In this document: positions 42,900 through 54,945 of the stretch, piece by piece | Layout of the letters: each line of letters begins with the position of its first letter | Position numbering within the stretch: the first letter of the stretch is position 1 | Assembly (NCBI GenBank): GCA_036250195.1 | Contig: JAVHZZ010000012.1 | Location: forward strand, 93,603,455-93,667,454 | Length of the DNA stretch: 64,000 nucleotides | Direction: 5' to 3' | DNA from: Mixophyes australis | Lineage: Eukaryota; Chordata; Amphibia; Anura; Limnodynastidae | Notes under the pieces: model-generated | Databases searched by the model: none | Told to the model about the DNA's origin: nothing | The model's input: the letters and a program-made list of their open reading frames with translations, nothing else | Made by a program: the position numbers and the translations under genes

Positions 42900-45612
42900 G
42901 TAAAGTTGTATCACCTTAGGTCTGCTAAGCGAAAGGGCAATTTAAGGACAAACATTTGCTGTACAAGCGGTGAGAGCGGGCGAGTGACGGAGAGCGAGAT
43001 CCCAAGGTAGGGGCGGAGGAGGCAGTAACCATGGTAATATATTAGGATGTTGCTGCTCATTTTAAATGCTTAGAAATGTACAATAATCCAAAAATATGCA
43101 CCAGGGAGACATTAACAGCTCAGCTCTGTGTGCTTGATAGTTTTAGATGGGTGTACAAGGAATTACTGAGTGTTTCCTGCAGTGCGGAGTGCACTCTGCC
43201 CCCCAGCGGGAGGACTGTCAAATGTCTCTCTCAGGCCAACTCAGCAATCCCCTCTGATTCTCCTATCATGCACGGCTCGGGGAATAATTACACTCTTTTT
43301 CCCCTTATCTCTTTTACATAACAGCTATTAAACCCGCCTGGAATTATTTTTATCATAATTGGAATATTTTAGGTTAATTCCGACCATGAAAGGCTTTAAC
43401 AAAATGTTCTCCTCAGCTGCTGATTTGTTTAAAGGACAAAAAACCCAACAAGCGTCGGGGAACAGAGAGGTGAAACTAACGCGGCTGACGCTGACACGCG
43501 CCCTCTAATTACAGACCCTTCATTAACGTTCCTTACTTCATTCCGCCACGCTGTTTGGACCCTTTTAAACGACTTTTGAGAACAGTGGGAAAATCCTTGG
43601 CTGCTAATGCTAATGATTACTTGATTGCAATTAAATTGTAAGTGTGTCAAATTGATTCTTTTACAATGGTTCCCAGCCCAGGAATTGGCGCACATGAGTG
43701 ACACGTCTGCTGTGAAGCTGCCTATTATTGGGGAAAGAAAACCACGATATGTGACACATTTCGCTTGATGGTGGTTATATTGGGAAAGGCCAGGCTAGTG
43801 ACGTCTCGTTGCTGACTAGCAGATAGCGACAAAGCCTCCAGCTAGCCATCAATGTACAGCAGTGATATGCAACTTGATACACTTCAGGGGCCACATGCAT
43901 AGCCTTCAAACCTCCAAAAGGGCCACACGTTAGCCTTACTCTTAATAATAACTTAATACATAGAAAGAGACACCTATCTGTAATAACATGTCAGCAGCAG
44001 TTTAGACTCAGAAAGCTGCCTGTAGCCCATTCCTGATATTCAGTGTCTTGGATTTTGCTGGACATAATAAAGCCAAGGCAGAACCTACCCCCCTCTAAAT
44101 AATTGTTTTTCCCATCCTCATTTTCACGTGAGTCTGTACTTCTTTGTTTTTAAAGGCGATGGTTCCACTTTTGGTGTCATCCAAGAGTGGGCTTTTAATT
44201 CTAGAGTTCATAAAAAAAAAAAGGATGAGGAGCAAAACCAAATCTCCTGAGACACTCCTTCAGTTGACTAAGGAGCTTCCCCAGTGCAAGATTTTGTAAG
44301 GACCCCGGGTACTGCCCAATGGTGAAAAACTGACATATACAGGTGGTGTTTTGGCAGGGAAGCCCCCCTCACCTGTTGGCATGATAGCAGATGCTCCCCT
44401 TGCAGCTATGACGGTTACGCCCTTGGATATTGGCTAAGGGACATTTTAGGGCTCAGGAGAGGAACAAAGTTTTATGGTCTGAATATGATGGACGAGGTTC
44501 GGACTGAGGCAGAGAGAGGAGAAAGGTAGATGTTAGTACAACCTGGCAATCTCCAAAACCATTCCCAATGCCTGGGCCATTGTTTTATTGGTAGAACATC
44601 TCCTTGAAGTTCAGGACCAGATGATAAGAAAAAACTGGACATTAGTGCCGGAAGACACGGTGATCCAAGTCCTCCAAGAGGATAACATAACTCAATCACA
44701 CGCTCCACCGTCCCTCCGAGGACTGGCAGACTATTTACATGAGGTATTGTTCCTCGATGACCGCAGGTGTCATTGCGGAGGGAGATGTAATGTGCCGAGC
44801 GCCAAGACTCGCATTTCTTATTAACTGACAGAGGGGAAGCCGGCGATCGAGCATCAAGTACTGGTTCCTTCATTTCAAATTTAATGACAACAAACTTTTT
44901 GAGGCACTGGGAAAAAAACACTCTTAATCATCGCGTAGTATCTGGTTTAATGCCGGAGCTGTGTCATCCATCCACAGCATTAATGGATAAGTTAATGGTG
45001 TCTCTAATAGTGTTAGCAATTCAGATGGAAAATAGTGATTTATCTGTGTAAGATAGTACTGAGGCTCGGCACCCGTTCACTGCTGATGAAACACAGCACG
45101 GTTGACATACCCAAAGCAACTATTGCATGTCGTTGCACAGAAGGAGTTAAACGCTCCGCACTGATGGCAATTAATGAGTATCTATAGAAATGGTGGCATA
45201 ATTATTGTGTCTTGTCACCGAGAACTTGCTTTGTCCTCACAAATAAAGGGGGGATTTAATGAGATGTCTGCACAATTGCTTAAAAAACACACAGAACAAA
45301 GATATCTGGTACTCTAGGCTGGCTGGGAAGAATGTGCCATTATGCCACGGATGTCTGCTGAAAAGATGTATATTGCTACTGATGCAGAAAAGCCTCCAGC
45401 ATTTGGGCTTCCATGAGGTTGACCAGAATGCGTTGGATCCCCCTTATCACCTCCTGCCTCTCAGATTAATGGTAGATTGTGAGAGTGGCATCAGAGAGCC
45501 TATGGCAGGTGCACAGTGTTGTGTATATATATATGTTATAACTATATACACGTGTCATCTTAATGATAGATCTAGCCCCAAGTGGTCACAGCGGTAGACT
45601 TATATGGTGCTT
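42900..45612. other. unassigned stretch with a candidate conserved element
   Basis: No gene recognised. 43270-43720 is repeat-free with many homeodomain-like cores ('ggaataattacact', 'gctaatgctaatgattactt', 'gattgcaattaaattgta') and could be a conserved enhancer; unverified. 43860-44060 has the look of a degraded dispersed repeat ('aggggccacatgcat', 'agggccacacgttag'), not classified. Confidence 0.35.
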
Positions 45613-46330
45613 GTCTCTATATTCTCAACCAGATTACTATTAAGTGGTCTCAGCAGCTTACAATCAACTGGTGGATTAAGAGACCTTATGCCAAGAAGCT
45701 TCCAATCTAGTGGTACAAAAGTATAAAGCTGTTTTCAGGTTGCATTTGATGATTATAACGCAGTAGAACTTGCACTCGTCACAAGAAATGTACTGCAAGC
45801 CCCTGATTCTATAAGCTTACAATCTAGTAATACAATGTGAGCATCCATCTGAAATCTAGTGCTGCAATAGAAGACAGTATCTCATAGGAGACTTAGGCCC
45901 ATGGAACCAACAATCTACTTCTATAAAAGAGATCTTGTTTCAAGAGCTTACAGTCTAGAGCAGGCCCTATCTTAATATGGTTAAAATTTTGTGGTATAAC
46001 TGGAAATCCTGTACAATCCAAGTTACATTTAGTGGTATTATAGTATAGGACACAATTGATTTCAGGTATCATCTGATGGTTATAATCTAGCACAGTTTGC
46101 TCTCTAGTGAAGCTTCTGTTTAGTTTCATGGCACTGCAACATGAAGCTTGCAACTAGTTACATTCTGAGAGCCGCTGACCCAATAAGCTTACATTCTAGT
46201 ACTATAATGTGAGTACCCATCCTAAATCCTGTTTTACAATAGGAGACCGCATCCCATTGAAACTACAATCTAATTCTTTAAAAGAGACTTTGTTTCAAGA
46301 GCTTACAATCCAGAGAAGTCGCTATAACAA
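45613..46330 (+). repeat. duplicated segment D, copy B
   Basis: Paralogue of 42071-42899, about 3.5 kb away in the same orientation, lacking both insertions. It has further units of the 'aagcttacaatctagt' theme at 45808, 45935 (diverged) and 46188. Confidence 0.8.
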
Positions 46331-48889
46331 TGTTAGGCGCTGTGGCCTGATTTCTGCCAAGCCGGCAGCCACAGCCAAGTGTCAGAAAGCCATGATCTAG
46401 GCCGGACACCTGTGCAGTACATGAACTAATAAAACATTGTGGCATCACATATGTACAGCTGAGAAATATTACCTACGGTGCAGGAAGTTGGTCTCGGCAC
46501 ATGGGGGCGTGGTTGCAGGGGAGGGGCATGGTGAATCGCGACATTTTGCCCCGCGACAAAATGCCGTTTTTGACGCGGGGCCAAAATGACAATTCACCGC
46601 GAGTCGAGTCATTTTGACGCCATTCCCCGACATTCTTGGACATTCTCCTGGACATTCTGGGAGAATTGGAAAGTATGATTTGAGTTTAATAGTATTTATT
46701 ATAATTCTGTGTGAGAGGAGATTAATATTAGTGTTGTAGAGTAATAGTAATGTGGTTAGATGGTCAGATGTATGTAAATCAGTCATCACATTAATGTGCA
46801 GATTATTTTATTCCTCATTCTATGTTATATAACATTTTATTACATTTATGTACATTTTACTGGTCTAATTCTAGTTTTCATACTGCCTAATTTTTGTTTT
46901 GTATGCAATTCTGAATTGTTTTGCTATGGTTAATGTGTGGACACTGCCCAGTACCACTTCTCTTAATGTCTGTTCCATTGCTATACATATATACACTGCA
47001 TAGTACCACTTCTCTTTGTGTCATGGTAATGCTGTACATACGTACACTGATCTTCCCTGAACACGCACCGCCAAAAGTCTGAGAAGCCCGTCGTGGCCAT
47101 GTTTTTGTTAAAAAATTTCAAGTTAAACATAAAATATTAAAATACGTTAGAATTACCCGTCGGCATTGGTCTTTTAATGTCTGCATTGTGAATGTCGACA
47201 ATCACACTGTCAACATTTTGAAGCTGTCCCCACAAAGGAAGTGTTGGCACTTAACCAGCCAAACCCATTATAGCGTATGTGAGATTCGTGGGATCCTACG
47301 TCCCACAGACACTGACGAGACCATTAAGTATATCTATTAACATCATTCTGTATTTTATATATATTACATGTTAGACAGACAGCGCCTCCCATCCCATGAC
47401 AACATGAAAGCCACAGGTGGGATTGTGCTTTATATGTACTTTGTATATTCCAGGGCGACACTTAAGAACGGACCAAATGCAACATATTGGATGCGTGACC
47501 ACGGCAGCATTGACCATTAGCGTAAAGAAGCATTTTTTTTCAGTGTTTGTAAATATTTTAAATATCTTTTTATTATGTGTTTTTACCTTATATTTATCAC
47601 TATCACTATTTAAATTCCACTGTTTTCTATTAGTGGAATTTAAAGCGTTAACCCTTAACGCTCAGGCCAGTCCGGCCGAAGCAGCTCCGCGCCCACTGCA
47701 AAATTTTATTGCTAGCAGAGATAGAAAAGAATCATCCATTATAGCCACCCTTTCATATAATAGGGCCCTTAAAATAGTAAAAAGAAAAAATAGCAAAAAT
47801 ATTACTTTAACATTATGGACAATTCAAACAGACGGATTGAAAATGTCAAAGCTAAAATGTCATGTTGTTTAAGCAGGCGCTGTTCGCAAACCGCACGCAA
47901 GTGCTGAGGGTTTTTAGCAAAACTACGTCGCTCCTAGACCTGTGATTGTGCCGGCGGCTGAGAGTGAAGATAAACACTTAGCTCTTCCGTGTCCTTATTA
48001 TCAGTGAAGTTGTTATAGGAAGTTACTCACACAGCCCCCGTGATGTCCGGAGGGAGCAATGCTCTATAACAGTACTGACTACTACGATGTACTCTGTTAT
48101 AGGGGAGTGATGATGTTGTAGATAGCCGCTATATAGTGCAGGCGATTAATAATGAGGACCAGGACCAGACTGGGGAGATTTGGGGGGTCCGTGCTTCATA
48201 CTAAGCAAACACAGGATAGAGTGACCTACGTTGTACACACAGAAACGTCAGGTGACTCAGGATTTGGGACATCAGGCACGAACTAGGAGGCAGCATGTTC
48301 TGTGACAACATTATCTTAAGCGGAGGGAGGTGGGATACAATAAAGATAATCCGGGGGCTGGGACAGGAAGGGATCCTATTATACAAAGAATTAGCATAGG
48401 ATTCTGCTGAAAGCGTTGCCTTCATTCACCAGCGTTGTCGGCCTTAGGAATACACTGACTGTTACTGCATTTTGCAAGGTTAATTTCCGACTACTTGTTC
48501 CCGGTCCTTGGAACTGTCCCGGAAAATCAGTCTACTCCTAGCCTCGCGTACTGGCAGATCCACCTGAGAATAAACACCCTGCTTCCACTTTATGTCACCC
48601 CCTTCATTAATTTAAAATTTGTAGTTTTCATACCTCCCAAGATTTATAGATGCAGAATTGAGACAAAGCAAGCCCCACCAGATTCAACCAAACTCTGTTT
48701 GACCCACCCACTATTGGCAAATCTCTGTCCACTTTTGTTAAAGCCCCGACCCTTTTGAGGTCTGCGAATTCAGACAGATGGGAGGTGGATAACACCCCAA
48801 CATCCGATTGTTACAGTTGTATTGGGCTGTTCCAAAACATTGTGTGAGACTGCGCAAAATTAGTCACGTCCACTCTCACAATGGAGTGG
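46331..48889. other. mostly unassigned non-coding stretch
   Basis: Contains a palindrome-like block at 46495-46625 with the repeated words 'attttgccccgcg', 'gcggggccaaaatgac' and 'gtcattttgacgc'; probably part of a dispersed repeat. The 151-codon plus frame 47417-47872 has no recognisable domain and biased hydrophobic content. Confidence 0.45.
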
Positions 48890-51800
48890 TCATGATTTCA
48901 ATATCTCATACACCTCTGATGGTCCTGTCTCCGGGCAGAGTGTAAACATTACATTACTATCAGAGGTATATAATGCTGCACTCAGTATATCTCATACACC
49001 TCCGATAATCCAGTCTCCGGGCAGGCTGTACACATTACATTACTATCAGAGGTATATCATGCTGCACTCAGTATATCTCATACACCTCTGATGGTCCTGT
49101 CTCCGGGCAGAGTGTACACATTACATTACTATCAGACGTATATCATACTGCACTCAGTATATCTCATACACCTCCGATAATCCAGTCTCCGGGCAGGCTG
49201 TACACATTACATTACTATCAGAGGTATATCATGCTGCACTCAGTATATCTCATACACCTCTGATGGTCCTGTCTCCGGGCAGAGTGTACACATTACATTA
49301 CTATCAGAGGTGTATCATGCTGCACTCAGTATATCTCATACACCTCCGATAATCCAGTCTCCGGGCAGAGTGTACACATTACATTACTATCAGACGTATA
49401 TCATGCTGCACTCAGAATATCTCATACACCTCCGATAATCCAGTCTCCGGGCAGGCTGTACACATTACATTACTATCAGAGGTATATCATGCTGCACTCA
49501 GTATATCTCATACACCTCTGATGGTCCTGTCTCCGGGCAGAGTGTACACATTACATTACTATCAGAGGTGTATCATGCTGCACTCAGTATATCTCATACA
49601 CCTCCGATAATCCAGTCTCCGGGCAGAGTGTACACATTACATTACTATCAGAGGTGTATCATGCTGCACTCAGTATATCTCATACACCTCCGATAATCCA
49701 GTCTCCGGGCAGATTCTACACATTACATTACTATCAGAGGTATATCATGTTATGCTCAGTATATCTCATACACCTCCGATAATCCAGTCTCCGGGCAGGC
49801 TGTACACATTACATTACTATCAGAGGTATATCATGTTATGCTCAGTATATCTCATACACCTCCGATAATCCAGTCTCCGGGCAGAGTGTACACATTACAT
49901 TACTATCAGAGGTATATCATGCTGCACTCAGTATATCTCATACACCTCCGATAATCCAGTCTCCGGGCAGAGTGTACACATTACATTACTATCAGAGGTA
50001 TATCATGCTGCACTCAGTATATCTCATACACCTCTGATAATCCAGTCTCCGGGCAGAGTGTACACATTACATTACTATCAGAGGTATATAATGCTGCACT
50101 CAGTATATCTCATACACCTCTGATAATCCAGTCTCCGGGCAGAGTGTACACATTACATTACTATCAGAGGTATATCATGCTGCACTCAGTATATCTCATA
50201 CACCTCCGGTAATCCAGTCTCCGGGCAGAGTGTACACATTACATTACTATCAGAGGTGTATCATGCTGCACTCAGTATATCTCATACACCTCCGATAATA
50301 CAGTCTCCGGGCAGAGTGTACACATTACATTACTATCAGAGGTATATCATGTTATGCTCAGTATATCTCATACACCTCCGATAATCCAGTCTCCGGGCAG
50401 AGTGTACACATTACATTACTATCAGAGGTATATCATGCTGCACTCAGTATATCTCATACACCTCTGATAATCCAGTCTCCGGGCAGAGTGTACACATTAC
50501 ATTACTATCAGAGCTATATCATGCTGCACTCAGTATATCTCATACACCTCCGATAATCCAGTCTCCGGGCAGAGTGTACACATTACATTACTATCAGAGG
50601 TATATCATGCTGCACTCAGTATATCTCATACACCTCTGATAATCCAGTCTCCGGGCAGAGTGTACACATTACATTACTATCAGAGGTATATCATGCTGCA
50701 CTCAGTATATCTCATACACCTCTGATAATCCAGTCTCCGGGCAGAGTGTACACATTACATTACTATCAGAGGTATATAATGCTGCACTCAGTATATCTCA
50801 TACACCTCTGATAATCCAGTCTCCGGGCAGAGTGTACACATTACATTACTATCAGAGGTATATCATGCTGCACTCAGTATATCTCATACACCTCTGATAA
50901 TCCAGTCTCCGGGCAGAGTGTACACATTACATTACTATCAGAGGTATATAATGCTGCACTCAGTATATCTCATACACCTCCGATAATCCAGTCTCCGGGC
51001 AGAGTGTAAACATTACATTACTATCAGAGGTATATCATGCTGCACTCAGTATATCTCATACACCTCCGATAATCCAGTCTCCGGGCAGAGTGTACACATT
51101 ACATTACTATCAGAGGTATATCATGCTGCACTCAGTATATCTCATACACCTCCGGTAATCCAGTCTCCGGGCAGATTCTACACATTACATTACTATCAGA
51201 GGTGTATCATGCTGCACTCAGTATATCTCATACACCTCCGATAATCCAGTCTCCGGGCAGGCTGTACACATTACATTACTATCAGACGTATATCATGTTA
51301 TGCTCAGTATATCTCATACACCTCCGATAATCCAGTCTCCGGGCAGATTCTACACATTACATTACTATCAGAGGTATATAATGCTGCACTCAGTATATCT
51401 CATACACCTCCGATAGTCCAGTCTCCGGGCAGGCTGTACACATTACATTACTATCAGACGTATATCATGTTATGCTCAGTATATCTCATACACCTCCGAT
51501 AATCCAGTCTCCGGGCAGATTCTACACATTACATTACTATCAGAGGTATATAATGCTGCACTCAGTATATCTCATACACCTCCGGTAATCCAGTCTCCGG
51601 GCAGATTCTACACATTACATTACTATCAGAGGTATATAATGCTGCACTCAGTATATCTCATACACCTCCGATAATCCAGTCTCCGGGCAGAGTGTAAACA
51701 TTACATTACTATCAGAGGTATATCATGCTGCACTCAGTATATCTCATACACCTCCGATAATCCAGTCTCCGGGCAGATTCTACACATTACATTACTATCA

Positions 51801-52569
51801 GAGGTATATCATGTTATGCTCAGTATATCTCATACACCTCCGATAATCCAGTCTCCGGGCAGAGTGTACACATTACATTACTATCAGACGTATATCATGC
51901 TGCACTCAGTATATCTCATACACCTCCGATAATCCAGTCTCCGGGCAGAGTGTACACATTACATTACTATCAGAGGTATATCATGCTGCACTCAGTATAT
52001 CTCATACACCTCCGATAATCCAGTCTCCGGGCAGAGTGTACACATTACATTACTATCAGACGTATATCATGCTGCACTCAGTATATCTCATACACCTCTG
52101 ATAATCCAGTCTCCGGGCAGATTCTACACATTACATTACTATCAGAGGTATATCATGTTATGCTCAGTATATCTCATACACCTCCGATAATCCAGTCTCC
52201 GGGCAGGCTGTACATATTACATTACTATCAGAGGTGTATCATGCTGAGCTCAGTATATCTCATACACCTCTGATGGTCCAGTCTCCAGGCAGGCTGTACA
52301 CATTACATTACTATCAGAGGTATATCATGTTATGCTCAGTATATCTCATACACCTCCGATAATCCAGTCTCCGGGCAGGCTGTACACATTACATTACTAT
52401 CAGAGGTATATCATGCTACGCTCAGTATATCTCATACACCTCCGATAATCCAGTCTTCGGGCAGGCTGTACACATTACATTACTATCAGAGGTGTATCAT
52501 GCTGCACTCAGTATATCTTATACACCTCCGATAATCCAGTCTCTGGGCAGATTCTACACATTACATTAC
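48890..52569. repeat. 86-bp satellite array, left part
   Basis: About 43 head-to-tail units of 86 bp (period measured 48991 to 49077). Variable sites: ctccgataa/ctctgatgg, agagtg/ggctg/attct, gctgcac/gttatgc. The first units alternate between two types, giving 172-bp dimers. Each unit has arms like ATACACCTCTGATAG and CTATCAGAGGTGTAT that can pair. The array is split at 52569 by a chromovirus and continues at 58234. Confidence 0.97.
52565..52569. repeat. 5-bp target site duplication, left copy (attac)
   Basis: ATTAC of the satellite (cattacattac) directly precedes the LTR TGTTACG. The same ATTAC at 58234-58238 follows the 3' LTR, and removing the element restores the satellite unit exactly. 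Confidence 0.95.
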
Positions 52570-53300
52570 TGTTACGAGCCGCGGCGGTACTCACCGCCGC
52601 CGCAAATCATCTCCTGGACTCCCCGGCGTCCCGGCCGTCACCTTGACGACCAGGACGTCACTTCCGGCCGTGACCCGGCCGTTGCCAAGGCAACGGTCGG
52701 ATGCTTCCCACTCAGCGCCGCGTCCCGGCAATGAAAGAAAGCCGAGCGCGTGCGCAAAGCAGCTTCACTAGCCTGCGGGCTAATTAATGAATATAATTTA
52801 AACTTATGCAGGGGGCTGTGTATACTTCAGAGCCAGGCTCTGATTGGCTGCTTGTGGTATTTAAGGCAGGGTGGGCTTAGCCTCCCTGCCGGTTATAGCT
52901 TCCAGACCTCTGTGTTGCTGCCTGCTGCTGTGCTGTTGGTGTTAAACCTTGGACCTCTGTTTGCCGTGTATTACCCCTGCCTGTTCCCAGGATTTGTCGT
53001 TTTGCCTGTGCCCTTGACCTTTTGGCTTGTACCTCCGATTCTGCTGATCTGCTCGTGACCCCGACCTCTGGCGTGTTTTCTGACTATTCTATCTAGTAAT
53101 TGACCCCTGACCTCGGCCTGTTCTCTGGATTGCTGTCTGCCATTACCCTCTGCTCCTGGGTTCTCCACAGTCGGTATACATCACACGACCCTTTGTTAGT
53201 CTGCGGCCAAGTCTGTCCCCACCACTAGGGGCTCCAGTGAACACCAGACTTTCAGAGTAGATTCCGGGTGTTGTTGTACTGGCTGGAGGGGTTCCTGACA
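52570..53300 (+). repeat. 5' LTR (family A copy 2)
   Basis: 731 bp, TGTTACGAG ... TTCCTGACA. Contains a CCGCGGCGG-rich start, GACGTCACTTCCGG motifs, a CCAAT-like box (ctctgattgg at about 52837-52846), TATTTAA at 52858-52864, and start-site region GCCGGTTATA at 52888-52897. The 102-codon frame over it is not a gene. Confidence 0.95.
52858..52897 (+). promoter_or_regulatory. LTR core promoter and RNA 5' end (family A copy 2)
   Basis: TATTTAA at 52858; 30 bp downstream lies GCCGGTTATA (52888-52897), exactly complementary to TATAACCGGC at 53302-53311. The spacing fits a start at 52888. Start site not measured. Confidence 0.65.
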
Positions 53301-53301
53301 T

Positions 53302-53311
53302 TATAACCGGC
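53302..53311 (+). other. self-complementary primer-binding site (family A copy 2)
   Basis: TATAACCGGC, one base inside the 5' LTR end. Complementary to the predicted transcript start, as in copy 1, and with a different sequence from family B. Confidence 0.7.
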
Positions 53312-53336
53312 CATAATCTTTGGAGAATTCATTTCC

Positions 53337-54199
53337 ATGGATGATAACGGGGCAAACCTTTCTCCAGCCCAAGTTCTGGCAGGTCAGATCCAATCCATCT
53401 CACAAGTGGTCCAGAATCTAGTTCAATGTCTGTCTGCTCAGGAAGAGGCCACCAGAGCCACGCAAGCCCAAGTCCAGCAAAACCCGTCAGCTCCTGACGT
53501 GGAACCTAAGCTAAACTTGCCGAATCGATTCTCTGGGGACAGAAGTCTCTTCGTAACTTTAAGGAGAGTTGTAAACTTTACTTCCGTCTCCGACCTCGCT
53601 CCTCCGGCTCAGAACAACAAAGAGTGGGTATAGTGATTTCGCTGCTTCAGGGGGACCCGCAGTCCTGGGCCTTCAGCTTGCTTTCCGACAGTCCTTCACT
53701 GAGGTCTGTGGATTCTTTTTTTGAAGCCCTAGGCCTCCTGTATGATGACCCGGATCGGGTAGCTTCCGTTGAGGGCCTCCTCAGATCCCTAAAACAAGGC
53801 CGACGTTCTGCAGAAGAATTCCGGCGCTGGTCCACTGACAGTGAGTGGAATGACTCAGCTTTACGCAGCCAGTTCCGTTTGGTGTTATCCGAACAAATAA
53901 AGAATTCCCTGGTACAGTACCCTTCACCTACTTTCCTGGAGAGACTTATGCAGCTCTTAATCAAAATTGATAGACGCCTCAAGGAAAGAAGAACTGAGAA
54001 GGAAGCACCCACTCCCAGTACATTCCTTTCTGTGCCTCCTTCTAATATGGAAACTGCGGAACCTATGCAGCTAGGCGCCTATTCCCTCTCCCAGGAAGAG
54101 AGAACTAGGAGAAGCACCTTAGGCCTCTGCCTATATTGTGGAACCAAAGGTCACCTTCTGCGCTCCTGTCCCAACAAGTCGGGAAAAGATCAGGCCTAG
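53337..54199 (+). pseudogene. gag (capsid-nucleocapsid) with one frameshift
   Basis: ATG at 53337 (MDDNGANLSPAQVLAGQIQ), 26 bp after the primer site. The frame is good to FSGDRS, then a one-base loss near 53550 shifts it. From about 53552 the alternative frame is correct to the stop at 54197-54199 (ISLLQGDPQSWAFSL, DDPDRVASVEG, FRLVLSEQIKNSLVQY, CCHC knuckle [14 protein letters not shown]). Relative to copy 1 it also lacks four residues in the SAEE-FRRW segment. Confidence 0.92.
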
Positions 54200-54222
54200 A
54201 GAAGGTGGAAGAGGTTCATCTA
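54181..54222 (+). promoter_or_regulatory. -1 frameshift signal, gag-pol (family A copy 2)
   Basis: GGGAAAA at 54181-54187, read G GGA AAA in the gag frame. Then CAGGCCTAG and CTAGGTCTG form a 9-bp stem (one G-U) with a 20-nt loop; the inner CCTAG-CTAGG pairs start 7 nt after the heptamer. The gag stop TAG lies in the first arm. The -1 frame runs unbroken into protease ([14 protein letters not shown]). Confidence 0.78.
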
Positions 54223-54945
54223 GGTCTGCAGTTCATTTCTTCCAAACATGCATTAATAGTTCCCGCTCATCTTTCCTGTGAATCACATTCCTCTGTCATT
54301 TCAGCATTTATTGATAGCGGTGCCGCAGGCAACTTTCTGGATATCAGTTTTGCCAAGTCCATTGGAATCCCTTTCATGAAAATGAATTCTGCTATCACCG
54401 TCTGTGGTTTGGATGGGGGTCCCTTACCCGGAGGCAGGATTTCCTTCACGACTCCGTCATTACAACTTACTGTTGGGTCTCTTCATTCCGAAACCCTGTC
54501 TCTTCTCCTCACTGATTGCCCTTCCGTTCCACTAATTCTAGGTCATCCCTGGCTCCACCTCCATAATCCCGTGATCGATTGGAATCTAGGAGAAATTACT
54601 CGTTGGAGTACTCATTGTTCTCAAAATTGTTTGGCCATGTCTCTTCGGCTCCTGCAGCCGCTTCCAGATCAACTGACTTCTGCGTATCGTGAATTCCCTG
54701 ACGTGTTTTCCAAGAATGCGGCGGATTCTCTACCTCCGCATAGAGATTTCGATTGTGCCATTGATTTACTTCCAGGATCCAAGTTGCCCGAAGGAAGGTT
54801 ATATTCCCTTTCTGGCCCTGAGACTAAGGCCATGCAAGATTATGTGGAAGAAAACTTGCAGAAAGGGTTCATCAGACCTTCAAAGTCTCCTGTAGGAGCG
54901 GGGTGTTTTTTTGTGTCCAAAAAGGACTGTAGTCTACGCCCGTGA
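54188..54945 (+). pseudogene. protease and RT N-terminus (start of pol)
   Basis: In the -1 frame from the slippery site. Protease: [14 protein letters not shown] active site, [19 protein letters not shown] start: [44 protein letters not shown] at 54943-54945 sits where the Cys of the RPC(I/V)D motif is expected; the frame then continues. Confidence 0.93.

Noticed and set aside
44472..44921. 149-codon minus-strand frame
   Set aside because: No motif, and composition is no different from surrounding non-coding sequence.
47417..47872. 151-codon plus-strand frame
   Set aside because: Long hydrophobic and lysine-rich stretches follow AT-rich DNA; no homology recognised and no splice or start evidence.
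48890..52569. CRISPR-like array
   Set aside because: Whole 86-bp unit is repeated with no unique spacers; eukaryotic context; it is a satellite.
52750..53058. 102-codon hydrophobic frame, repeated at 57683-57991
   Set aside because: It is LTR sequence covering promoter and R region; its duplication only reflects the two LTRs.
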